The position numbers and the translations under genes are program-made. From an uncultured Acholeplasmatales bacterium (GTDB lineage: Bacteria > Bacillota_I > Bacilli_A > ML615J-28 > CAG-698), in the NCBI GenBank assembly GCA_937877075.1, contig CALEGD010000120.1:1-22924 (forward strand): DNA of 22,924 nt, read 5' to 3'. Below the pieces are notes generated by a model. That model was not told the origin of the DNA. It was given only the letters and a program-made list of their open reading frames with translations, and searched no databases. This document shows positions 8,964 through 17,282 of this stretch, piece after piece (within the stretch, counting starts at the first letter, position 1; each line of letters opens with the position of its first letter).

Positions 8964-9637
8964 TGTTGTCTCTCCAGAATCAAAGAGAATCTTCGGGTAA
9001 TTTCACGAGGTCTGGTAATGGCAGTTCCGATCACCACAGCATAAACTCCGGTTTTAATGACATTTTTCAGATCAGCTGTTTCCCAGATTCCTCCTTCCGC
9101 AATTACCTTGGTATTCAAATTTTTAACCATTTCTGAAAGAAAATCAATATCTGGGAGCGGCAAACCTTTGGTATATGAGGTATATCCTCTTAAAGTTGAA
9201 CCAATATAATCAAAGCCAAATTTTTCAGCTTCAATCGCCTCTTCAATTGTTGAGACATCTGCCATAATTTCTATTTCCGGTTTCTGTTCTCGGATATAAC
9301 GAATCAATTCTTCCAGATTTTCTCCGTTTGGCCTTTTTCTCAGCGTTGCATCCAAAGCTATGACCTCTACATTTGTTTCTAATAAAGCTTTAACTTCCTT
9401 CAAAGTCGGGGTGATATAAACTTCGGAATCAGGATATTCGGCTTTAATGATTCCGATTATCGGTACTTGCACCTTTTTCTTAATTTCTGTGATTTCCTCA
9501 ATTCCGTTTGCCCGAATCCCCGCAGCTCCTCCTTCAACACAGGCCTTTGCAAATAAAGGCATAATATTTTCGCCGTAGAAAGGCTCACCATTAATTGCCT
9601 GACAACTGACAATTAATCCATTTTCTTTTAAATGCAT
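8960..9637 (-). CDS. nanE: N-acetylmannosamine-6-phosphate 2-epimerase
   Basis: The product is 225 aa from the ATG at 9637, preceded by GGGAG; the upstream ATG at 9661 would overlap the sialidase gene and adds residues absent from the family. NanE signatures are present: SCQAINGEPFY near 11-21, GIRANG near 40-45 with Arg42, IIGIIK with the catalytic Lys65, and DATLRKRPNG at 96-105. The enzyme converts ManNAc-6-P to GlcNAc-6-P, feeding amino sugar catabolism; nagA and nagB are not in this window. It lies 2 bases after the sialidase stop and overlaps nanK by 4 bases. Confidence 0.95.
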   Translation of the reverse strand: MHLKENGLIVSCQAINGEPFYGENIMPLFAKACVEGGAAGIRANGIEEITEIKKKVQVPIIGIIKAEYPDSEVYITPTLKEVKALLETNVEVIALDATLRKRPNGENLEELIRYIREQKPEIEIMADVSTIEEAIEAEKFGFDYIGSTLRGYTSYTKGLPLPDIDFLSEMVKNLNTKVIAEGGIWETADLKNVIKTGVYAVVIGTAITRPREITRRFSLILERQQ

Positions 9638-9639
9638 TT

Positions 9640-10770
9640 TTATTCTTCTCCCTTTATCCATTCTACTTTAACTTTAATAAATTCGATTGATTGCCAATCA
9701 GGCTCATATAAAATTCCTATTTCTTTATCCGGAAGGTAAACAACAGAATTATAGATAAACTGCCCCGGTTTAATGACTTTCTGATAAGGGAAAGTCTTTC
9801 CGTCATCTTCAGATAAACGGATGGTTCCGTTGAGCCGCTGGTTTTCATCAGCAGGATTGACTACCGCAATATATGGTTTTCCAAAATGATAAAACTTCAG
9901 TGCTGATATCTGACATATCGGTTGGACAAGTTCATCTAAAAATTTTTGGTCCTTCCAAGTTCTTCCGCCATCACTCGAAACAGCGGTTAAGATTCTTTTT
10001 GAGTGGTGGTGATTTCGGATGAAAGCCAGGAGATTGCCATTCTCCTGTTCTACAATTTGACTTTCAGTCAATTGCCATTCCCCACTCTCAAAAACACCAT
10101 CATTTACCCCACTCTGATATTCCATCATTGGACCGCTTCTTTTCCAATTCTTGCCGTCATCACTGTAGATAATACAGGCCATCAGCGACGGTTGAATTTT
10201 ATTGGCTCCATAATATATCGGAAAAACCAGCCTCCCTCGATACCTACTATTCTTAAGACAGATGCCAATCCCCGGACCGGGACCAATAAAACCCCATTTT
10301 GGATCTTTGACCATTGGATTCAAACAAATCGGTTCCGACCAGGTTTCTCCGTCATCATCGCTACTACAAAGCATCAGATAAGAAGTTGGTATTTCTTTAT
10401 TACCTTCAATTCCACCTACAGACCTCTCGCTATTATAAAGGCCGATTCCTGGCGGAGTATGACTATAAAGAAGGTAAATAAGGTTATTTATATCATCATA
10501 TAAAAGACAAGGATCAATCGCGGCTGAAGAAGAAAGTTGGGTATCACCTTTTTCTTCTACAATTACTCTCAAATTTTCCCAAGAGTGACCATTATCAAAA
10601 CTTCTTCTCATTACTTTATTTATTTTATTGGGATTATCGGCATTAGAATAATATCTTTCGTCACAAACGGCAATTACTGTACCATTCTTTGTACTAATAA
10701 TGCTTGGAATTCGATAATAGTCCGCATTTCCTACGCCTTTCTTGAAAACGCTTTTAGTTTGTAATTTCAT
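9640..10770 (-). CDS. sialidase-like BNR/Asp-box exo-glycosidase, no signal peptide
   Basis: The product is 376 aa from the ATG at 10770, which follows AGGTGAG; a longer reading from 10833 has no such site. YRIP at 19-22 carries the first Arg (Arg20) of the sialidase arginine triad. Five Asp boxes of the S-x-D-x-G-x-T/S-W type are seen near 57-64, 137-144, 203-209, 266-272 and 320-327 (the last with Phe in place of Trp). Glu236, Arg252, Arg318 and Tyr340 are plausible active-site residues by position. There is no signal peptide, membrane anchor or carbohydrate-binding module, so it should act in the cytoplasm. First gene of the nan operon. GH33 is most likely; an unrelated Asp-box exo-enzyme is possible. 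Confidence 0.82.
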   Translation of the reverse strand: MKLQTKSVFKKGVGNADYYRIPSIISTKNGTVIAVCDERYYSNADNPNKINKVMRRSFDNGHSWENLRVIVEEKGDTQLSSSAAIDPCLLYDDINNLIYLLYSHTPPGIGLYNSERSVGGIEGNKEIPTSYLMLCSSDDDGETWSEPICLNPMVKDPKWGFIGPGPGIGICLKNSRYRGRLVFPIYYGANKIQPSLMACIIYSDDGKNWKRSGPMMEYQSGVNDGVFESGEWQLTESQIVEQENGNLLAFIRNHHHSKRILTAVSSDGGRTWKDQKFLDELVQPICQISALKFYHFGKPYIAVVNPADENQRLNGTIRLSEDDGKTFPYQKVIKPGQFIYNSVVYLPDKEIGILYEPDWQSIEFIKVKVEWIKGEE

Positions 10771-10796
10771 TTTCTCACCTACCTTCATCTTTATTT

Positions 10797-10806
10797 TTAG
10801 TATAAC
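10797..10806 (-). promoter_or_regulatory. extended -10 promoter for the sialidase-nan operon
   Basis: On the minus strand TGTTATACT fits the extended -10 pattern TGnTATAAT with one mismatch, about 30 bases upstream of the sialidase ATG. No good -35 is found at 16-18 bases; that space is taken by the palindrome at 10809-10828, which supports a regulated promoter. Confidence 0.45.
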
Positions 10807-10808
10807 AA

Positions 10809-10828
10809 AAATACAAAATTTTGTATTT
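10809..10828. promoter_or_regulatory. perfect 20-bp palindrome, candidate operator of the nan operon
   Basis: The core ATACAAAA/TTTTGTAT lies in a perfect palindrome of 20 bases centred between 10818 and 10819. It sits directly upstream of, and next to, the minus-strand extended -10 of the sialidase gene, where a repressor would block RNA polymerase. It also lies about 70 bases upstream of the GH31 promoter. It is too AT-rich and too short of a loop to be a terminator. The binding protein is unknown; the AraC-type product at 13287-14180 is a less likely partner, since AraC sites are usually direct repeats. Confidence 0.55.
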
Positions 10829-10900
10829 ATCAACTTATAGATTTTAATTTATCACTTTTTATGCCCATTAAAACCCAATTTTCTCTTTTTCTTTTATCAA

Positions 10901-10929
10901 TTGACAAAATTCTACTCTGATGATAAGAT
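10901..10929 (+). promoter_or_regulatory. promoter for the GH31-AraC genes
   Basis: A perfect -35, TTGACA, at 10901-10906 and a -10, TAAGAT, at 10924-10929 are 17 bases apart. The ribosome binding site AAGGAGG at 10942-10948 follows, 6 bases before the ATG at 10955. Confidence 0.7.
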
Positions 10930-10954
10930 AATGCCGACAAGAAGGAGGTTATTT

Positions 10955-13284
10955 ATGAAGAACGAAATACATGTTTTAAATCAATTTAAATTTCGCCATG
11001 AAGGAAAAGCTAATGAAGAAGCAATAATACAAGGGGAAAAATTCCGTTTTACTATTCTTACATCAAGACTTTTCCGTCTAGAGTACTGATGGTCAATTTG
11101 AGGATAGACCAAGCCAAACTTTCTGGTTTCGGAAACAAACCGTACCTGATTTTCAGATTATTGAAAAAAAAGATAAACTCCAAGTCATTACCTCTGATTT
11201 ACATCTGACTTATCAGAAAGAGGTTCCTTTTAATGATACTTCATTAAGGATAACAAAGACAAACGATAAAAGCGGCACCCTCCTTTGGAGTTACGGAGAC
11301 CATCCGCTTAAAAACTTGAAAGGCACTTACAGAACCTTGGATAATGTTAACGGTGAATTAACCCTAGAGGAAGGATTGATGTCACGAGATGGCTATAGCC
11401 TTTATGATGATGGTTCTTCTTTCGTCTTTGACCAGGAAGGTTGGCTTGCCCACAGAAATCCGGGAAATATTGATTTATATTTTTTTGGTTATGGCGATGA
11501 TTTCAAAGCTTGTCTACATGATTTTTATCTAATCAGCGGTCCGGTACCATTGCTTCCACGTTTTTCCCTCGGCAATTGGTGGAGTCGTTACTGGGATTAT
11601 ACAGAAGCGGAATTGAAGAGGCTCTTAGAAGAATTTGAAAAAAGAGAAATTCCTCTTTCTACTCTTATTATCGATATCGATTGGCATTTAAGACGGATTC
11701 CAAAGGAATTTGGTGATAGTTGGACCGGTTATACCTGGAACCGTGAAAATTTTCCTAATCCACAAGCATTTTTAGATTATCTGAAAAATAAAAATTTGAA
11801 AGTATCTTTAAATTTGCATCCGGCCTCTGGCATCAGAGCTTATGAAGAATGTTACGAAGAAGTAGGAAAATTTATGGGTACGGATATTGGTGCGCATGAA
11901 CCAGTAAGCTTTGACTGCGCTAATCCAAAATTTATGAAAGCCTATTTTCAACTCATCCATCACCCCTTGGAAAAGATGGGAATAGACTTTTGGTGGTTGG
12001 ATTGGCAACAGGGTACAAAGTCGACACTTCCGGGACTAGATCCTTTATGGATGTTGAATCATCTTCATTTTCTAGATCTAATGCGTGACAACCAAAAGCG
12101 CGGCTTCATCTTCTCGCGCTGGCCGGGACTAGGAGGCCATCGCTATCCGATTGGTTTCTCCGGTGACACCCATATCACTTGGGAAAGCTTGAGTTTTCAG
12201 CCATATTTTACTGCCACTGCCGCCAACGTCGGCTATAGCTGGTGGAGCCATGATATCGGCGGTCATACTTTTGGTTATGAGGACCCAGAACTCTATATTC
12301 GCTGGGTCGAGTACGGGGTCTTCAGTCCAATTATGCGCCTACACAGCACCAAAAATTATTATCTAAAAAGAGAACCTTGGCGTTGGGGGAGAGAGATAGA
12401 AGATATTGCCTCTAGATTTATGCGTCTTCGCCATCAGTTAATTCCTTATCTTTATTCCATGAATAAGATTAATGCTGATTATGGTCTGCCTCTGGTCTAT
12501 CCTCTATATTATGAATATCCAAAAGAAAATTCTGCTTATCAATTTAAAAATCAATATTTCTTTGGTTCTGAACTTCTCATTTCTCCTTACATTACGCCGC
12601 TGATTAAAAAACTTAACCGTTCTTTCCAAAAAGTCTGGCTTCCGGAAGGGCTATGGTTTGATTTCTTTAATGGCGATGTTTATCAAGGAAAACGTACCTA
12701 TTCTTTATACGGGGCCTTAGATGAGATTGGAGCTTTTGCGAAGGCGGGAGCAATTATCCCCTTAACAAAATTGACTAAAAAGAATCAATATGATAATCCA
12801 GAAGTTTTAGAAGTTCATATCTTTCCGGGAAAGGACAATCACTTCATCCTCTATGAAGATGATGGGGAGACACTCGATTATCAAGAAGGAAAATTTCATC
12901 AAACCATTTTTGACCTAAAAGTTCAAAAACAAGGCCAGTCACGATTATCAGTATCAATACGATTTGAAACAGAAAACTCATACTTTAATCTTCAAACCCG
13001 ATCTCGGAGAGGAAATAAACTTAAAAATAAGTACTGAATCTGAAAATATTATTGATTTTTCTTTTGATTTCATCAGTAAAATAATGGAACTTTTAGATGC
13101 AACAACTTATGAAACGGAGATAAAGAGCAAAATCGGTTATGTTTACCCTTATTACAATAAATACCAAAGCGGGATTATCTCAAGAAAAATAACGGTTCCG
13201 GAAATGCTCTTTGAGATTTTAGCTCTCAATATTGAACAAGAACTAAAAGATGCTGTTTCCGCCCTACTACTGCGAGTTTTATAA
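10955..13284 (+). pseudogene. GH31 family alpha-glycosidase broken by two frameshifts
   Basis: The start is ATG 10955 after AAGGAGG. The first frame reads to a TGA at 11087-11089 (ending FRLEY). The homologous reading continues from about 11085 in another frame (TDGQFEDRPSQTFWF) to 13037, and the last part (HTLIFKPDLGEEINL onward) lies in the third frame up to 13284. Together they give about 776 codons, a normal GH31 size. The catalytic region is intact: WWLDWQQG with the nucleophile Asp at 12000-12002 and SGDTHITWE with the acid/base Asp at 12165-12167. GH31 enzymes cleave alpha-glucosides, alpha-xylosides or alpha-GalNAc; DWQQG departs from the usual alpha-glucosidase motif. No signal peptide is visible. 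A TTG at 11316 could start a truncated product but has no convincing ribosome binding site. Confidence 0.8.
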
Positions 13285-13286
13285 AT

Positions 13287-14180
13287 ATGAAATTTATCCA
13301 ACCAAATACAAATAAGTTCCATTTTGATAATATCTTTTCTGAAGAACCTCTGATTACCGATAATTTTTTAATTTATCAGATTGGTGATTTGTATTGCGAG
13401 AGTGATACGGTTGTTGAAGCCCATAAACAAGAATACGAACTTGAAATTAGTTTTATTTCCGAGGGGACAGGTGATTTTTATACAGATGATGTTAAAACAA
13501 CAGTAGAGAGAGGAAATATTTATCTTTCATTTAAAAATGAAATTCACCGTATTTCTAGTGATACGTTCAATAATCTTAGATACTACTATTTCGCACTAAA
13601 TTTCAAAACTGATTCCCCTTACTACATTATCCTAAAACATCTGCAAAATAATTATAGTGCCCCGGATAATAGAATTCTCAAGATCGAATCCATCTTTCCG
13701 TTAATGACCAATATACTCTACGAACTGGCGAACATTAATACATTTTCCGTCCTGATGATTGAAACTAATATCATTCAGATTCTGATTAGTCTATACCGAT
13801 TCCATGACAACAAGAATCTATCGATTTATACAGCCGATCTTCAGAAAGGGATTGTCTATAATATCGTCAACTATATTGACAATCATTTCAAAACTATCAC
13901 AAATTTGACGGAAGTTGCAAAAAAGTTCTTTTATGATTATTCTTATCTAACTAAGATCTTCAAAATCGTTATGGGGAAAACAATGCATACCTATCTGCAA
14001 GAAAAGAAAATGAACCATGCCCGAATTCTTTTGAACGAAAATTATTCAATCACTCAGATTTCGGAGATCCTTGGCTATTCCTCCATACATAATTTCTCGC
14101 GAGCTTTTAAAAAACAATTTGATGTTTCACCTAGAGAATTTTATAAAACTAAAGAAAATAAGGAAAGTAACAAAAAGTAA
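13287..14180 (+). CDS. AraC-family transcriptional regulator
   Basis: The product is 297 aa. The N-terminal half is a cupin-like sensor (EAHKQEYELEISFISEGTG, then RGNIYLSF), the usual sugar-sensing fold. The C-terminal 100 residues hold the two AraC helix-turn-helix motifs: LTEVAKKFFYDYSYLTKIFK and ITQISEILGYSSIHNFSRAF, followed by the signature FDVSPREFY. It starts 2 bases after the last GH31 codon with only a weak GCGAG site, so translation is probably coupled to GH31. It likely activates GH31 or the divergent nan/importer genes when a sugar ligand binds. Such pairs of glycosidase and AraC regulator are common in glycan loci. Confidence 0.9.
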   Translation: MKFIQPNTNKFHFDNIFSEEPLITDNFLIYQIGDLYCESDTVVEAHKQEYELEISFISEGTGDFYTDDVKTTVERGNIYLSFKNEIHRISSDTFNNLRYYYFALNFKTDSPYYIILKHLQNNYSAPDNRILKIESIFPLMTNILYELANINTFSVLMIETNIIQILISLYRFHDNKNLSIYTADLQKGIVYNIVNYIDNHFKTITNLTEVAKKFFYDYSYLTKIFKIVMGKTMHTYLQEKKMNHARILLNENYSITQISEILGYSSIHNFSRAFKKQFDVSPREFYKTKENKESNKK

Positions 14181-14203
14181 AAATATTCTTGTTTTCCAAA
14201 CTT

Positions 14204-14246
14204 AAAAAAACCATCAAATGAGTAAATCTCATAGATGGTCTTTTTT
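14204..14246. terminator. bidirectional Rho-independent terminator
   Basis: Arms ACCATC and GATGGT (14210-14215, 14234-14239) enclose a second pairing ATGAG/CTCAT. A run of 7 A precedes and a run of 6 T follows, so it can stop the plus-strand AraC transcript and the minus-strand transporter transcript, which converge here. Confidence 0.85.
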
Positions 14247-14359
14247 ATTAAAAATGTTTAATTCTTATAAAGTATTTTAAAGATATTCAGACCTATATTT
14301 CTATCATCTATCAAAATATGCACAATTATTAAAATGAATATAACAATATGCATTAACTT

Positions 14360-15157
14360 TTAAGACAGTAACATTTGATCTGTAAACTCCATATCATCAA
14401 GAGCTCCAAATTTGCTTAATAAATCCTCGATTGTTAGTTTACGTTTTTCTTCGCCCGAAGCATCAAAAACAATTCTGCCGTTATTAAGCATTAATATTCT
14501 ATTCCCATACTTTAAGGCATCTCTCATATTATGGGTAATCATGATAGTTGTAAGTTTGTTTTTAGTAACTATTTCATCGGTTAATTGTAAAACCGTTTTT
14601 GCTGTTTTGGGATCTAGTGCTGCTGTATGTTCATCAAGAAGCAAAAGCTTTGGTTTGTCGATAGTTGCCATAAGTAAGGTAACTGCTTGTCTTTGACCAC
14701 CGGAAAGCAATCCGATTTTATGATTTAATCTGCTTTCTAAACCAAGGTTGAGGGTAGCCAGGTTTTCCTTAAATAATTCTGAGAGGTTTTTATTGAAACC
14801 CCATTTTAAACCCTTCTTCTTTGCACGTCTGGCAGCTAGGGCTAGGTTTTCTTCAAGCGACATATTGGCAGCCGTGCCTGACATTGGGTCCTGAAATACA
14901 ATCCCGATATATTTAGAGCGTTTGTGTTCTTTCAAATCAGTTACATCAACTTCATCTATCTTGATCTGACCTTGATCAGAAATTTGGGAACCTGCAATCA
15001 GGTTCAAAAGGGTTGATTTACCGCTGCCGTTGCCTCCAATAACCGTAACAAATTCACCTTCTTTGATTTCTAAAGAAACATTATCTAAAGCAACTTTTAA
15101 ATCTTCGGGATTTAAGTCTTTATTAAAGATCTTTGTAAGATTAGTTATCTTAAGCAT
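14360..15157 (-). CDS. ABC transporter ATP-binding protein, TrpXYZ-like importer
   Basis: The product is 265 aa. Walker A GGNGSGKST is at 41-49, the Q-loop FQDP near 88-91, the signature LSGGQ at 151-155, Walker B LLLLDE at 171-176 with HTAALD as D-loop, and the H-loop His209. It supplies ATP hydrolysis for the importer formed with the permease at 15150-16058, whose gene it overlaps by 8 bases. In this transporter class the ATPase resembles LivF/LivG proteins. Last gene of a three-gene operon governed by the Tyr-codon leader at 17058-17304. Confidence 0.93.
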   Translation of the reverse strand: MLKITNLTKIFNKDLNPEDLKVALDNVSLEIKEGEFVTVIGGNGSGKSTLLNLIAGSQISDQGQIKIDEVDVTDLKEHKRSKYIGIVFQDPMSGTAANMSLEENLALAARRAKKKGLKWGFNKNLSELFKENLATLNLGLESRLNHKIGLLSGGQRQAVTLLMATIDKPKLLLLDEHTAALDPKTAKTVLQLTDEIVTKNKLTTIMITHNMRDALKYGNRILMLNNGRIVFDASGEEKRKLTIEDLLSKFGALDDMEFTDQMLLS

Positions 15158-16058
15158 GGTTAATTACTTCCTTTTTTCTGGATAATCGAAGTTTTTTTAT
15201 TAATGGTAAAGACAAGATTAAGGCGATTAAAATCGACTGAAGTAGTTTTAGATCATTTGGATCAAGTCCCAAGGTAGTAGCAACACCAACTAGAGTCTGA
15301 TATAGAATACTGCCTAATATCACAGAAATCAACCAATTCTTAAAACTGCGCTTTCCAAAAATAAATTCACCGATAATAATTGAAGCAAGTCCGATTACAA
15401 TTGTTCCCCTGCCGATATCCATGTTCGCACTTTTTGCACTTTGGGCACTTAAAGCACCACTTAGTGCAATTAAAGCATTAGAAATCGCCAACCCTAAGAT
15501 TATCATCAGATGAGTATTAATACCTTGAGCTCTCGCCATTTTCTGATTCATTCCGGTGGCGCGAATCGACATTCCGATTTCGGTTCCGAAAAACCAATAA
15601 AGAATGAAAAAGAAAATAATGATTATAAATAAAGATATCGGTGCCTTTGCATAAAAGGATTGGTCTATAAACGATCTTAAAAAAGAATAAATTGTATCTG
15701 CATCCGTATAGATGGAAGCTTTTCCCATAATCCGCAAATTAATTGTATAAAGTCCGGTCATTGTAATAATTCCTGCTAATATTGCCGGGATTTTTAATTT
15801 AGTATGGAGAATTCCGGTAATAATTCCTGCCAGAAAGCCCCCTGCTAAGGCGATTAAAACTGCTAAAACCGGATTAACATTATTAACAATTAATGATAAA
15901 GAAATAGCACTACCTAAAGTAACCGTTCCTTCGGCGGTTAAATCAGCAAAATCAAGTACCCTAAAAGATATAAAAATACCTAGGGCCATCAAGGCCCAAA
16001 TCAAACCAAGTTCAATACCGTCTTGGAGAATATAAGAGATAATATCAAAGAAATCCAT
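15150..16058 (-). CDS. ABC transporter permease, TrpXYZ-like (LivH-related)
   Basis: The product is 302 aa with about eight hydrophobic segments. FRVLDFADLTAEGTVTLGSA near 33-52 and IRATGMNQKMARAQGIN near 172-188 are hallmarks of permeases that work with ABC_sub_bind (PF04392) proteins. The start is 5 bases after the lipoprotein gene with GGAGT as ribosome binding site. Relatives include TrpY of streptococci, associated with tryptophan uptake. The family as a whole is predicted to move aromatic or other amino acids, and here the leader peptide argues for tyrosine. Confidence 0.9.
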   Translation of the reverse strand: MDFFDIISYILQDGIELGLIWALMALGIFISFRVLDFADLTAEGTVTLGSAISLSLIVNNVNPVLAVLIALAGGFLAGIITGILHTKLKIPAILAGIITMTGLYTINLRIMGKASIYTDADTIYSFLRSFIDQSFYAKAPISLFIIIIFFFILYWFFGTEIGMSIRATGMNQKMARAQGINTHLMIILGLAISNALIALSGALSAQSAKSANMDIGRGTIVIGLASIIIGEFIFGKRSFKNWLISVILGSILYQTLVGVATTLGLDPNDLKLLQSILIALILSLPLIKKLRLSRKKEVINHA

Positions 16059-16063
16059 AATAC

Positions 16064-17038
16064 TTACTCCAAAATCCGATCCGCTTTTTGAAGCAGTGAT
16101 TCTGGTATAATTATGCCGATTTCATCCAATTGTTTTTTATTAATGACTAAATCAAATTCATTTAACCCTATAGAAGGAATATCCTTAGGACTTACACCAT
16201 CTTTTAATATTTTTATAGCCATTTCCGCTGTTAATTGACCTAATTTATAATAATTAACTCCGTATGTTAAAGAACCGCCAGCATCAACACTATTCGGTTC
16301 GCCAACGATAGCAGGAATCTTCTTTTCTAAAATGATTTCCTTTATTACTCCCATTTGCCCGACAATCGCATTATCGGTAGGAATGTACAAAGCATCAACT
16401 TGCATAGCTAGTAGGTTAGCGACAGTTTGCAAATCATTTACTGATTCAATCGTTTTGACAGTTACATCTAAACCTATTTTTTCTGCTTCTGCTTTCGCAA
16501 TACCAGCCTGTATTTCCGAATTCGGTTCACTGCCGGTATAAATAATACCTAATTTACTGGCATTAGGAAGTAATTCCTTTACCAGTGAAATTTGTTCTTC
16601 GATGGGATTCATATCATTCGTTCCGGTAACATTTCCACCCGGAGCTTCATTACTTTTAATCAACTTTGCATCAACCGGATCGGTTACGGCAGTAAACAGA
16701 ATCGGTTTCTTTTTACCTTGTTCTTTAGCTTCATTAACAACGGCACTGGCAGCAGGTGTTGCAATTGCCAGAATAAGATCCGCTTTTCTGACTAAATCCT
16801 TTGCATGTATAGCCATAGCAGGTGCATCTTTTTGAGGATTCAATAGCGTAATTTTAATATTTTCCCCATCTACAAAACCTGATTCTTCTAATGTATCAAT
16901 AAAACCTTGTCTTGCTTCACTTAATGCATTATGTTCAACATATTGCAATATTCCGATTTGGATTAAATTATCATCCTTACAACCAACAAAAACAAATGAA
17001 ATAACAAACAACAACATTAAAACAATAAACTTTTTCAT
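16064..17038 (-). CDS. ABC_sub_bind (PF04392-type) substrate-binding lipoprotein, TrpX-like
   Basis: The product is 324 aa. The signal peptide MKKFIVLMLL with lipobox F-V-G-C (Cys20) anchors it to the membrane. The mature start IQIGILQYVEHNALSEARQG and the segments ATPAASAVVNEAKEQ and PILFTAVTDPVDAKL are typical of the TrpX/ABC_sub_bind family, a periplasmic-binding fold of the Leu/Ile/Val-binding class. AAGGAGGAG lies 6 bases before the ATG, just after the leader terminator. It is the first gene of the transporter operon. Ligand inferred from the leader: tyrosine, possibly with phenylalanine; family relatives have been linked to tryptophan. Confidence 0.9.
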   Translation of the reverse strand: MKKFIVLMLLFVISFVFVGCKDDNLIQIGILQYVEHNALSEARQGFIDTLEESGFVDGENIKITLLNPQKDAPAMAIHAKDLVRKADLILAIATPAASAVVNEAKEQGKKKPILFTAVTDPVDAKLIKSNEAPGGNVTGTNDMNPIEEQISLVKELLPNASKLGIIYTGSEPNSEIQAGIAKAEAEKIGLDVTVKTIESVNDLQTVANLLAMQVDALYIPTDNAIVGQMGVIKEIILEKKIPAIVGEPNSVDAGGSLTYGVNYYKLGQLTAEMAIKILKDGVSPKDIPSIGLNEFDLVINKKQLDEIGIIIPESLLQKADRILE

Positions 17039-17057
17039 TTTCTCCTCCTTATGAATT

Positions 17058-17091
17058 AAAAAAATGTGTTACTAAACTGTAATAACACATT
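17058..17091 (-). terminator. leader (attenuator) terminator before the transporter operon
   Basis: On the minus strand AATGTGTTA (17091-17083) and TAACACATT (17071-17063) form a perfect 9-bp stem with an 11-base loop, followed by a T run to 17058. It ends 8 bases before the ribosome binding site of the first transporter gene, so it can only act on the leader transcript. Confidence 0.88.
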
Positions 17092-17210
17092 GATAATTTT
17101 CATTATTTCCTCTGTTATTACTTTCTATCTGTTGAATAGATATCATGTAATAACACCGGATTTTATTTATGGCTTACCTTCCAACAGAAAGAGCCAAGAA
17201 TGAAGTGTTT

Positions 17211-17282
17211 TTAAACATGACATCTTCTTGGAAAGTAATAATAGTAATAAAATTGTACGTTATTTAAAACTATTTGTTTCAT
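17211..17282 (-). CDS. tyrosine-rich leader peptide (23 aa), attenuation sensor
   Basis: A short frame starts at ATG 17282 and stops at TAA 17213-17211. It begins MKQIVLNNVQ and continues FYYYYYF, then PRRCHV. Residues 12-16 are five consecutive Tyr codons (UAU, UAC, UAU, UAU, UAC) flanked by Phe11 and Phe17. GGAGA (17293-17289) is 6 bases before the ATG, and a consensus promoter lies just upstream. The peptide itself need have no function: ribosome speed through the Tyr run would report charged tRNA-Tyr. The run is about 10 bases upstream of RNA segment a of the attenuator, the right distance for a stalled ribosome to leave it free and for a ribosome at the stop codon to cover it. Too short for ordinary gene calling. 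Confidence 0.85.
   Translation of the reverse strand: MKQIVLNNVQFYYYYYFPRRCHV

Noticed and set aside
10003..10503. 166-aa plus-strand ORF
   Set aside because: It is antisense to the sialidase Asp-box region, has no ribosome binding site and no sensible composition.
11078..11095. Programmed +1 frameshift in GH31
   Set aside because: TAC TGA is not a known slippery site, no stimulatory element is seen, and a second unrelated frame break occurs later in the same gene.
11316..13037. Independent GH31 gene starting at TTG 11316
   Set aside because: The same frame is open and homologous back to 11085, so the TTG is internal; there is no proper ribosome binding site there.
12964..13284. Separate 106-aa gene
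   Set aside because: Its TTG start lies inside GH31 coding sequence with no ribosome binding site; it reads as the displaced GH31 C-terminus.
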